Below, one piece after another: positions 1 to 5,023 of a stretch of DNA of 5,977 nt. The position numbers and the translations under genes are program-made. Location: contig AWNV01000109.1 in assembly GCA_000493965.1 (NCBI GenBank), positions 1 to 5,977 of the forward strand. The letters are read 5' to 3'. Numbering within the stretch: the first letter of the stretch is position 1; every line of letters starts with the position of its first letter. The stretch is from Candidatus Aminicenans sakinawicola JGI OTU-1. GTDB taxonomy: Bacteria > Acidobacteriota > Aminicenantia > Aminicenantales > Aminicenantaceae. The notes beneath the pieces are model-generated. The model was given only the letters and a program-made list of their open reading frames with translations. It did no database searches and was not told the origin of the DNA.

Positions 1-323
1 GGAGGTCTCTCCGCGACAAATGTCAGCTTGAGGTGGGCGATGATACGATCGACCACCGCATAGTCGGTGAAGAAGGCGATGATGCGCATTTCCCCCTGGC
101 ATTTGGGACAGGTCAAGGGATTAACCTTGTAGACTTTCCTTATCATCTCGGCCCAGCCCCGGCGGGGGATCCTCGGGTTCTCCTTCTCAACGATGATGAA
201 TGGATGCTTGTCGGGCTGCCCCTTCCGCACTTTGCCCCGGTGAGCATTGGCATACAGGCCGAAGTAACGGACGGTGACCTGGCCCTTGTCTGGAATATGG
301 GAGGTCACCCGGGCGATAAAAAC
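1..323 (-). pseudogene. IS91-like (Y2-type) transposase, C-terminal fragment, runs off left edge
   Basis: Reading the minus strand from about 323 to 1 gives one uninterrupted frame. It contains, in order, FIARVTSHIPDKGQ, VRYFGLYANAHRGK, a basic linker, RRGWAEMIRKVYKVNPLTC and a CPKC...GEMRIIAFF zinc-ribbon-like segment, then HLKLTFVAERPP at the edge. The HIPDKG, RYFGLYAN and CPKC/GEM motifs are typical of the C-terminal half of IS91/IS801-type transposases, which move single-stranded DNA by rolling circle. The frame stays open upstream, but resemblance to the family stops near 320, where the antisense of the neighbouring recombinase begins. The N-terminal part, including the catalytic tyrosines, is therefore missing. 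The sequence is noticeably more GC-rich than the gene block to the right. It is called a pseudogene because of the truncation. The C-terminus lies outside the window. Confidence 0.82.
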
Positions 324-330
324 CCCCCAC

Positions 331-906
331 CGGGAACGAAAACGCATGCTGGCACTTTTGATCGAGGATGTCACCTTGCTCAAGGAACAACAGATTACAC
401 TCCAGGTTCGTTTCAAAGGAGGAGCAACCACCACGCTTAGAGTTCCCCTTCCGCTGAATGCCTGGCAGGGGCGAAAGACTCCTGAGCATATCGTCGCTTT
501 GATCGATGAACTTTTAGATCATCACACTGATGCAGAAGTAGCCGAACTGCTCAATGAGAGAGGTTGTGTAACGGGCGCCGGGGAGAAGTTCTCCAAAGGA
601 AGTGTCCGCTGGATTCGTTATTCTCATGAGTTGAATAGTTATAAAGAACGCTTGAGAGAAAAGGGAATGATGACTCCTGATGAAATCTCAAAATGCTGCG
701 GGATCTCTCACGACACAGTAAAATCATGGCGGAAGAAGGGCGTTCTAATTGGGAAAAAGTGCAACGATAAGGGAGATTGGCTTTATTCTTCTCCTTCGAA
801 CAAAAAATTGAGTATAATGAAGAAACCAATTAAAGATTTTTCTTCCGGCGGCTTGAATGAGATTGAAATACCGGAAATAGAGTATGAGGTGCAGGATGAA
901 ACGTAA
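331..906 (+). pseudogene. Serine-recombinase-type protein, C-terminal fragment with helix-turn-helix
   Basis: The frame reads RERKRMLALLIEDVTLLKEQ, then LQVRFKGGATTTLRVPLP, NAWQ, then a helical stretch (EHIVALIDELLDHHTDAEVA, LNERG) and a helix-turn-helix-like segment starting MMTPDEISKCCGISHDTVKS at 667. It ends EYEVQDET with TAA at 904-906. This order matches the C-terminal region of large recombinase-family proteins of mobile elements, in which the LLIEDVTL...VRFKGG block precedes a DNA-binding tail. The catalytic N-terminal resolvase domain is absent, because upstream of about 331 the DNA is the antisense of the transposase fragment. The frame is open back to an ATG at 274, but those extra residues are fortuitous. 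An internal ATG at 346 lacks a convincing ribosome site. Probably an inactive remnant. The family is assigned by motif recall and is moderately secure. Confidence 0.7.
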
Positions 907-1104
907 TCCTATGAAGTTGACCCTCTGTTGTGTCCTCAATGCGGCGGAGAGATGAAAGTGATCTCATTTATCAAAGATCATAAAGTTATCGACAAAATTA
1001 TTGATCACCTCAAACTTTCCTTTATGGCCGAAAGGCCGCCTCCGCCTCATGTTCTCCAGCAGGAACTCTTAATGGCTGCCGAAGAGAGAGGCGAGTATTT
1101 CTGA
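907..1104 (+). pseudogene. Second IS91-like transposase C-terminal remnant
   Basis: Directly after the recombinase TAA, and in the same frame, the plus strand reads SYEVDPLLCPQCGGEM, then KVISFIKDHKVIDKIIDHLK, LSFMAERPPPPHVLQQ and MAAEERGEYF, with TGA at 1102-1104. It is clearly related to the minus-strand fragment at the left edge: CPQC/CPKC, GEM, HLKL.F.AERPP. It differs at many residues, so it is a diverged paralogue and not a recent duplicate. Only the last 65 or so codons survive, and there is no start codon or ribosome site. The frame agreement with the recombinase may be chance, or may reflect recombination at the short YEV-coding similarity (883-890 and 910-917). Confidence 0.8.
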
Positions 1105-1404
1105 GACTTTGTTGATTTTTCGTGCCGATTGGAGGGCAAAGTCTATCTTAAACTTAATACTTTTAACATCCCGATGGAGTTGATTGGCTTTTTGAGCCAT
1201 TGACCTTACCGTTTTGATATGATAATTCTAATATCAGTTGTCAGTGGGTGGATATTGAGGAAATTTGTGAGGAATTTGGAGCAAAGACAAAAAGGAAATC
1301 CTTATCTTTATCAGATTTCCTAAAGCATTTATCAGTACCAAGACAATAGAAATGATGCTCATCCACTTTATTGTTATGTCTTATGGTTTGTTATTCATTT
1401 CATT
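1105..1404. other. 300-bp stretch without a gene
   Basis: No open frame with start, ribosome site or protein-like composition was found on either strand. The left part probably belongs to the end of the decayed IS91-like element. The right part is AT-rich 3' flank of the minus-strand gene ending at 1405. The only structure supported is the hairpin at 1293-1321, listed separately. Confidence 0.5.
1288..1321 (-). terminator. Possible intrinsic terminator for the minus-strand gene block
   Basis: On the minus strand AGGAAATC (1321-1314) pairs with GATTTCCT (1300-1293) across a 13-base loop, and TTTTTGTC follows immediately. An 8-bp stem plus a T-run about 85 bases after the stop of the 1405-1914 gene fits a weak Rho-independent terminator. 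The stem is AT-rich and the loop is long, so the call is tentative. Confidence 0.4.
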
Positions 1405-1914
1405 TTATTTTTTTATATATGCCTCATATCCCGGGGCTTGATACATTAATCCCAGTTCATTGATAACATGAACTAAATTAAGTTCACTTCCATCTTCTGC
1501 TTTCCATTTTTTGTCATCTTTTGGGGGAATTGTTTCATATTCTCCAAATTTTTGTTTGATTTCCTCAATTATTTTTGACTCATTAACACTTTTACTTCTT
1601 AAAATAATTAACATAAGTTTATTTTTGCTAAATAGTAATGTTAGAAGCCATTTATGACTAAAAAATTGAAAGTCATCCGCCACCCATTCTTCATCAAACC
1701 CCTTCTCCTTATAAAAATAAGGTAAATTCCAAATTCTTCTAAAACTGGTATCTGATGATTCCTTCTTTATGGCGGCTATTGCCTCCTCAGATGAAATTTC
1801 CCACTGCAAATTCAAAAACTTTATAGCTTTAGGTATTGATTGTCCGAATAAACTAACGTTATTCAAGAGAATCATTATTGAAATAATGAATTTAAATGTT
1901 GTTGTTCTTTTCAT
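1405..1914 (-). CDS. Small exported protein of unknown function
   Basis: A 169-residue protein. The start chosen is the ATG at 1914-1912, because AAGGAGG (1930-1924) lies 9 bases upstream. A longer open frame reaches 1977, but its extra residues precede this signal. The N-terminus has a Sec signal peptide: MKRTTTFK, a hydrophobic core (FIISIMILLNNVSLF) and a likely cleavage after about residue 22 (LFG-QS). The mature part begins KFLNLQWEISSEEAIAAIKK, then has a beta/alpha segment (LLFSKNKLMLIILRSK) and an IIEEIKQKFGEYETI helix, and ends in GSELNL...GYEAYIKK. This layout recalls the loose group of periplasmic proteins with a W-x-S-xEE opening and a KYG-type helix, but no named family can be assigned. 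It is the last gene of the ankyrin-led block. Its start lies inside the tail of the shifted frame of the ester cyclase remnant, suggesting co-transcription. Confidence 0.78.
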   Translation of the reverse strand: MKRTTTFKFIISIMILLNNVSLFGQSIPKAIKFLNLQWEISSEEAIAAIKKESSDTSFRRIWNLPYFYKEKGFDEEWVADDFQFFSHKWLLTLLFSKNKLMLIILRSKSVNESKIIEEIKQKFGEYETIPPKDDKKWKAEDGSELNLVHVINELGLMYQAPGYEAYIKK

Positions 1915-2235
1915 TTCTCTCCCCCTCCTTCGGCTTAAACTCCATGCCGAGTTGATGCATAATTCCCAACATATCAACTTCCATTAAACACTCCACTCCC
2001 TTCCCTTCTGAAATACGAAATACTCCAAGCCCTGAATACTCAAATTTTTTCCTGTCAGCTGGATTCCCATAAACTCTCCTGAATGTGTTCCTCTATTAGT
2101 TGTACGTACTATTACTCTGTCGCCTTTCGCAATAATATCTTTAAATGTGTGACGCATATCAGGAAATGCTGCGTAAAATTCACGACTTCCTTGTTTGTGG
2201 TCTTCAACCGTCAACAGCTCTGGATTACCTAGCAC
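1892..2235 (-). pseudogene. SnoaL-like ester/polyketide cyclase remnant, 5'-truncated and frameshifted
   Basis: The first part (GTG at 2235-2233 to TAA at 1986-1984) reads VEDHKQGSREFYAAFPDMRH, KDIIAKGDRVIVR, RGTHSGEFMGIQLTGKNLSI and GLEYFVF. This is the classic core of SnoaL-like cyclases, with AFPDMxxxxxDIIAxGDxVxVR and GTHxGEFMGI..TGK. Family members usually continue with a DGKIVE...D.LGLMQQLG tail. That tail is present one frame over: EGKGVECLMEVDMLGIMHQL then GMEFKPKEGER, reaching a TAA at 1894-1892. One indel near 2007-2020 therefore breaks the gene. The usual N-terminal 40 or so residues are also absent, because the frame emerges from inside the last codons of the ankyrin gene, overlapping it by 11 bases. 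Family membership is strong. Function is presumed lost, unless the frameshift is a sequencing error, in which case only the N-terminal loss remains. Confidence 0.78.
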
Positions 2236-2926
2236 CTCTTCGCCAAAGCATATCTGCCATCTCAGTATTAAGTCTACCTTTTGCCCACATTAGAGCTGTC
2301 CTGCCATTAACGTCTTTCGCATTGACATCGGCTCCGTTCTCGATAAGCATTTGTGCTATCTTGATTTGGTGACGAGGTTTAAATCCAATCTTCCATGCTG
2401 CCCAAATTAAAGCTGTTGTTCCATCCTTGTTTTTTGCATTGACATTGGCTCCTTTCCCTATAAGAATTTCTGTTAACTCTGTATCAGAACTCCTCGCTGC
2501 CGCCATTAATACCGTGTCACCGATTTCCGTCTTTGCATTAACTTTGGCACCCTTTTTGATAAGCTCCTTTGCTACTTCTGTATAACCTCCACTTGCTGCC
2601 TGAAATAGAGCGGTTAAGCCACCTTTTGTCTTTGCATTAACTTTGGCACCCTTTTTGATAAGCATCTTTGTAATCTTTTTATGACCTTTGCTTGCCGCTA
2701 ACATTAAGGCTGTATCACCTTTTTTACTCTTTGCATTGACATCGGCTCCGTTCTCGATAAGCATTTGTGTTATCTTGATATGGTCTTCACCCGCTGCAAA
2801 GATTAAAGCAGTGAATCCAAATTCGGTTTTTGCATTGACATTGGCTCCTTCGTCCAAAAGTCTTTTTACTTCTTCAAACTTCCCCTCATGGCTTGTTTCA
2901 ATCAATTGTTTCTCTTTCTCACCCAT
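2225..2926 (-). CDS. Ankyrin-repeat protein, seven repeats
   Basis: A 233-residue protein starting at ATG 2926-2924, with AAGGAGG at 2940-2934 seven bases upstream. It is almost entirely ankyrin repeats. Units fall at about residues 4-37, 38-70, 71-103, 104-136, 137-169, 170-208 and 209-233, with the consensus G-x-TALxxAA...ITxMLIxxGAxVNAK. The sixth repeat carries a 6-residue insertion (IGFKPR). The first and last repeats are degenerate caps, as usual. There is no signal peptide or membrane segment, so a cytoplasmic binding role is most likely. Ankyrin repeats mediate protein-protein contacts, and the partner cannot be told from sequence. The high identity of some repeat units at DNA level points to recent unit duplication or conversion. 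The stop codon overlaps the frame of the ester cyclase remnant downstream. Confidence 0.93.
   Translation of the reverse strand: MGEKEKQLIETSHEGKFEEVKRLLDEGANVNAKTEFGFTALIFAAGEDHIKITQMLIENGADVNAKSKKGDTALMLAASKGHKKITKMLIKKGAKVNAKTKGGLTALFQAASGGYTEVAKELIKKGAKVNAKTEIGDTVLMAAARSSDTELTEILIGKGANVNAKNKDGTTALIWAAWKIGFKPRHQIKIAQMLIENGADVNAKDVNGRTALMWAKGRLNTEMADMLWRRGAR
2319..2769. repeat. 37-bp exact direct repeat inside the ankyrin gene
   Basis: The sequence beginning GCATTGACATCGGCTCCGTT at 2319-2355 is identical at 2733-2769. The match continues with only two mismatches to 2370 and 2784. The copies are 414 bases apart, four ankyrin units plus the 6-codon insertion. Both encode QMLIENGADVNAK. Confidence 0.9.
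2529..2663. repeat. 36-bp exact direct repeat inside the ankyrin gene
   Basis: The sequence beginning GTCTTTGCATTAACTTTGGC at 2529-2564 recurs without change at 2628-2663. The copies are exactly 99 bases apart, one 33-codon ankyrin unit. They encode the shared LIKKGAKVNAKT-type segment. Confidence 0.9.
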
Positions 2927-2983
2927 TTTCTTGCCTCCTTTTTGCTTAGTGAAGTTTTCTTTTAGGTTGTTACAATTTAAATC

Positions 2984-2995
2984 TTACATATGTAA
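2984..2995. promoter_or_regulatory. 12-bp perfect palindrome upstream of the ankyrin gene
   Basis: TTACATATGTAA is a perfect palindrome 58 bases upstream of the ankyrin start codon, in an AT-rich leader. It could be an operator, but no promoter hexamers could be fixed around it with confidence, and palindromes of this size can arise by chance in AT-rich DNA. Confidence 0.25.
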
Positions 2996-3064
2996 CTGAC
3001 AGAAAAAATATTTTTTATCTTCCCCCTATTTAAAAAGAATCTCTATTCAAATATTCAATCAAAC

Positions 3065-3181
3065 CTAGCAATCTATGTCAATTCTAATGTCGGTCATGCC
3101 ATAATATCCGAAACGATAGAACCAACCGCTCACTTCTGCATTATCCATGACGAAGCCATTGATATTTTCAGTAAAGGATTT
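3065..3181 (-). pseudogene. Possible short C-terminal gene remnant
   Basis: Between a TAA at 3184-3182 and a TAG at 3067-3065, the minus strand reads KSFTENINGFVMDNAEVSGW then FYRFGYYGMTDIRIDIDC. The balanced, aromatic-rich composition looks like real protein and not random AT-rich translation. It is only 38 residues, has no ribosome site before its ATG (3148), and matches no family recognised here. It may be the tail of a lost gene, or chance. Confidence 0.22.
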
Positions 3182-3240
3182 TTAGGCTTCAAGGAAACAA
3201 CCTAGGCTTAGTAACCGAGTTCATCCCTGCTAAACATCCT

Positions 3241-3831
3241 TTATAATCCCCATGCGTTGATTTCTATTTTTACAGTTTTCCCCGGAATCACTTCGATTAT
3301 TAGAGGTTTTCCTTCATGGAAATCTATGGTAAATCCATATTTTTCCGAGGTAAATGACCCGTTTATAGAGGTTATCTTACCATCATGCATTTCTGTCTTA
3401 GTCCCTTTTTTGACCACTATATCACCGCTCCCACCAAAGGTTTCATAAAATTCCCTGGTCATTAAACTATCAAATCTCATTGGACGTCCGAGGCTATAAT
3501 TTATGTTTAATCCATCAATGGTTTTCCATGTATGAATGGCTTCCCCAAGAGAGTCATAAAGCAATACATATCCTCCAGTTGGAACAGAAGAGAAACTAAA
3601 TTCACCGCTTTTATCCGCAGTAGTAATTAATTCTGTCTGAACAGTGCACTCTCCATCACTTGAAATTCTACACAGGATGATTGCTGCTCCCGCAAGTGCC
3701 TTTTCACTTTCAGAACCTTTAATCACTCCTTTAATAATACCTGTCTCAGCATTTTCAAGAGCGAGAGATTTTAAAGGGAGTACGGTAATTAAAGAGACTA
3801 TTACAATTAACAGTAAAATATTTTTTTTCAT
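3241..3831 (-). CDS. Exported protein with carboxypeptidase-regulatory-like (Ig-fold) domain
   Basis: A 196-residue protein with ATG at 3831-3829 and an AGGAGGAGG ribosome site (3843-3835) just upstream. Residues 1-25 form a Sec signal peptide (MKKN, hydrophobic core LLLIVIVSLITVLPL, cleavage near SLA-LEN). Residues 31-95 read GIIKGVIKGS...ALAGAAIILC...TTADKSGEFSFSSVPTGGYV. This is the G-x-V-x-G...L-x-GA-V...T-x-D-x-G-x-F-x-F...PxGxY pattern of the CarboxypepD_reg beta-sandwich. The C-terminal part (about 120-196) is beta-rich, ends in VKIEINAWGL, and is unassigned. Such domains occur in periplasmic and surface proteins as binding or structural modules and are not catalytic. The gene stands alone, about 170 bases beyond the attC-like site, and would be the next cassette gene if this is a cassette array. 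Confidence 0.8.
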   Translation of the reverse strand: MKKNILLLIVIVSLITVLPLKSLALENAETGIIKGVIKGSESEKALAGAAIILCRISSDGECTVQTELITTADKSGEFSFSSVPTGGYVLLYDSLGEAIHTWKTIDGLNINYSLGRPMRFDSLMTREFYETFGGSGDIVVKKGTKTEMHDGKITSINGSFTSEKYGFTIDFHEGKPLIIEVIPGKTVKIEINAWGL

Positions 3832-3851
3832 TTTCCTCCTCCTTATACTGA

Positions 3852-3896
3852 GAATAATACTCTTATTAATCGTCTATATTAATAAGGTGTTATTCC
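3852..3896. repeat. Long imperfect hairpin in the leader of the 3241-3831 gene
   Basis: GAATAATACTCTTATTAAT (3852-3870) pairs with the sequence from ATTAATAAG to TTATTC (3878-3895) around a 7-base loop CGTCTAT. The inner 9 bp are perfect. The outer part has one bulged T and one G-T-type mismatch. It ends about 8 bases before the ribosome site of the downstream gene and overlaps the candidate -10. It could act as a DNA operator or as an mRNA leader structure. Confidence 0.6.
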
Positions 3897-3908
3897 GCTT
3901 AGCGTCAA
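3879..3908 (-). promoter_or_regulatory. Candidate sigma-70 promoter of the 3241-3831 gene
   Basis: On the minus strand TTGACG (3908-3903, five of six to TTGACA) is followed after 18 bases by TATTAA (3884-3879, four of six to TATAAT). Initiation would fall roughly 40 bases before the start codon. The -10 lies in one arm of the hairpin at 3852-3896. Plausible but weak. Confidence 0.35.
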
Positions 3909-3933
3909 TTACACAAAGGGGGCCAAGTAATTG
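3906..3933. repeat. Short inverted repeat overlapping the candidate -35
   Basis: CAATTAC (3906-3912) and GTAATTG (3927-3933) are perfect complements separated by 14 bases. The left arm overlaps the candidate TTGACG box. A possible regulator site, but only 7 bp per arm. Confidence 0.3.
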
Positions 3934-3972
3934 GTCTCCTGTCGCCCTCAATCTATAGCTTAAGAAATGCCC

Positions 3973-3995
3973 TCATCTGTCCGAATTTAGCTGAA
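3973..3995 (+). repeat. 23-bp inverted repeat, left copy
   Basis: TCATCTGTCC, one variable base, AATTT, one variable base, GCTGAA. It matches the reverse complement of 4911-4933 at 21 of 23 positions. The TCATCTGTCC side faces outward. It sits 7 bases outside the attC-like site. An insertion-sequence or mobile-unit terminus is the simplest reading. Confidence 0.75.
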
Positions 3996-4002
3996 ACGCC
4001 AC

Positions 4003-4090
4003 ATATAACGCCGCAAATCACCGGCAGCAAAAAGCTGAGCGAGGAACGAGCAGCGCTTTTTGATGTCCGAGTGCATTTGCCTTATTAGGC
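4003..4090 (-). other. attC-like integron recombination site
   Basis: Read on the minus strand: GCCTAAT (R'' box, 4090-4084; consensus RYYYAAC), L'' arm GGCAAATGCACTCGG (4081-4067), a central region, L' arm GCCGGTGATTTGCGGC (4025-4010), then GTTATAT (R' box, 4009-4003; consensus GTTRRRY). The L'' and L' arms pair as GCAAAT-CAC-CGG. The L'' arm has two unpaired extra bases, 4074 and 4070, set 3 bp apart. That is the extrahelical-base arrangement that gives attC its polarity. The centre folds further: CAAAAAGC (4062-4055 on the minus strand) pairs with GCTTTTTG. The crossover GTT is intact, while the R'' box ends in T instead of C. The stop of the 4167-4730 gene is 76 bases before the R'' box in the same orientation, as expected for a cassette gene. 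The reverse orientation is less likely, since its crossover triplet would be ATT. No integrase gene is in the window. Confidence 0.7.
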
Positions 4091-4166
4091 TCGAAATATT
4101 TTACATGTACCATGTCCAGTCGCCAAGCACCTGTTTCTCTATGCTTATACTGGTTAGAAAAAAATT

Positions 4167-4730
4167 CTATTTTCGAGAGCTGTCATCTTGCTTTCTTGGA
4201 ATCAATGCCTTGCCTTTGGCAGTCGTAGGATAGCGAACATAAAAGATGGTAACCTCCTCTGGTATAATAAAAGCGAGCTTAAAGGTAATAGCACCAGAGT
4301 CGTAAATATAATTTGTGGATACAAAACTAGAAGCTCTCTCAGGGACTATTTGCCAATCTGCGTAATTTCTTAAAATTTTAATAGATGATAATGTTTCGAC
4401 CGAACCCTTAAGCTTTTTCTCGCCCTTAGCGTTTGTAGTCTCTGTTTCATAAACTGCCGCGAACTCGCTCGTCCTAAACATAATGCGGCAAGGTTTTGAT
4501 ACAGTCCCTTCCAACGTAACCACCACTATCCTGTGACCTTTTTTCTTCGTTGAGAACGTAGTGTTCTGAGCCGATATCAGATCAACTACCTCTGTATTGA
4601 TGACCCTTAAATTAAGTGTTCCTATATCCATAAGAAGCGGCAACTCAGCTACTTCCGCAGAAAGTGCTTTCCCGTGAATCATGAACATTAATCCCACAAC
4701 GAAAAATGTTATAAAAGTTAATTTACGCAT
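4167..4730 (-). CDS. Small exported beta-rich protein, possible cassette gene
   Basis: A 187-residue protein with ATG at 4730-4728 and AAAGGAG (4744-4738) 7 bases upstream. MRKL, a hydrophobic core (TFITFFVVGLMFMI) and ALSA-EVAE mark a Sec signal peptide of about 25 residues. The mature part is rich in short beta strands: LNLRVINTEVVD, HRIVVVTLEGTV, PCRIMFRTSEFAAVYET, AITFKLAFIIPEEVTIFYVR. The C-terminus is basic and polar (PRKQDDSSRK). The strand pattern recalls DUF4352-like immunoglobulin-fold periplasmic proteins, but the match is weak and no function is assigned. The attC-like site follows in the same direction, and both lie inside the 23-bp inverted repeat. Upstream, only 51 bases separate the start from an IS3-like terminus, so any native promoter was cut off or is supplied by the IS end. 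Confidence 0.75.
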   Translation of the reverse strand: MRKLTFITFFVVGLMFMIHGKALSAEVAELPLLMDIGTLNLRVINTEVVDLISAQNTTFSTKKKGHRIVVVTLEGTVSKPCRIMFRTSEFAAVYETETTNAKGEKKLKGSVETLSSIKILRNYADWQIVPERASSFVSTNYIYDSGAITFKLAFIIPEEVTIFYVRYPTTAKGKALIPRKQDDSSRK

Positions 4731-4781
4731 GATAATTCTCCTTTCTTTGCTTAGCCATTAAGATAGACCAGCCAGTTACCC

Positions 4782-4816
4782 TGACCTGCCCCCAATCATT
4801 GTGCCACCCCCAGAGT
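4782..4816 (+). repeat. IS3-like terminal sequence, copy 1
   Basis: TGACCTGCCCCCAATCATTG plus GTGCCAC-type continuation, identical to 5583-5617 at 34 of 35 positions and in the same orientation. The second copy borders an IS3-type transposase remnant, so this is read as an orphan IS end. TGACCTGCCCC openings are common in IS3-family termini. No transposase-coding sequence is recognisable to its right. Confidence 0.75.
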
Positions 4817-4860
4817 GGAAAGGGTACTATAGGTAACATGATGATGTGATGCACCTCCAC

Positions 4861-4891
4861 ATGGGAGTCTATTGTATGATAGACTGCCCAT
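4861..4891. repeat. Hairpin with a single bulged base
   Basis: ATGGGAGTCTAT (4861-4872) is complementary to ATAGACTGCCCAT (4879-4891), apart from one extra G, around the loop TGTATG. No T-run follows on either strand, so it is not an ordinary terminator. It lies between the orphan IS end and the right copy of the 23-bp inverted repeat. Confidence 0.65.
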
Positions 4892-4910
4892 GAACGAGAA
4901 ACTGTTCCGG

Positions 4911-4933
4911 TTCAGCGAAATTTGGACAGATGA
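4911..4933 (-). repeat. 23-bp inverted repeat, right copy
   Basis: The reverse complement begins TCATCTGTCC and ends GCTGAA, matching 3973-3995 at 21 of 23 positions. Together the two copies bound a 961-bp segment containing the attC-like site, the 4167-4730 gene, the orphan IS end and the bulged hairpin. Confidence 0.75.
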
Positions 4934-5023
4934 AGAATAAATAGTTATGCAAATTAAGATTTGAATTCCTAATGTATTAATGCCCACAATAAATCTACTA
5001 AGAAATGTCAGGCAATTTAGTTC

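Larger units (their letters stand above)
2941..3240. other. Intergenic stretch between two minus-strand genes
   Basis: An AT-rich leader of the ankyrin gene and the 3' flank of the 3241-3831 gene. It holds the palindrome at 2984-2995 and a short protein-like open frame at 3065-3181. No convincing terminator or attC-like palindrome was seen. Confidence 0.45.
4731..5023. other. Intergenic stretch of IS debris
   Basis: Holds the orphan IS end, the bulged hairpin and the right inverted repeat. A 63-codon open frame on the minus strand (4987-4796) ends TLGVAQ inside the IS terminus but is otherwise not protein-like. No gene is supported. Confidence 0.5.

Noticed and set aside
33..440. Plus-strand open frame over the left transposase fragment
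   Set aside because: It is antisense to the IS91-like coding frame with its zinc-ribbon motif; its own translation has no recognisable motif and no ribosome site.
551..939. Minus-strand open frames opposite the recombinase fragment
   Set aside because: They lie antisense to a frame with clear recombinase-tail motifs and have no start signals.
1240..1400. Second attC site after the 1405-1914 gene (a GACATAAC followed by GCTTTAGG on the minus strand)
   Set aside because: The inner arms do not pair and the GTT triplet is absent, so only isolated box-like words are seen.
2319..2769. CRISPR-like spaced repeats
   Set aside because: The repeats are codon-phased ankyrin units at 99-bp spacing inside a gene, and the sequence between them is also ankyrin repeat.
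2145..2999. Plus-strand open frames opposite the ankyrin gene
   Set aside because: They are the mirror of the repeated ankyrin codons and carry no independent evidence.
4153..4180. Intrinsic terminator right after the 4167-4730 gene
   Set aside because: There is a run of eight T on the minus strand, but no GC-containing stem precedes it.
4796..4987. 63-codon minus-strand open frame ending TLGVAQ
   Set aside because: Only the last residues, inside the IS terminus, are meaningful; there is no ribosome site and the rest looks random.
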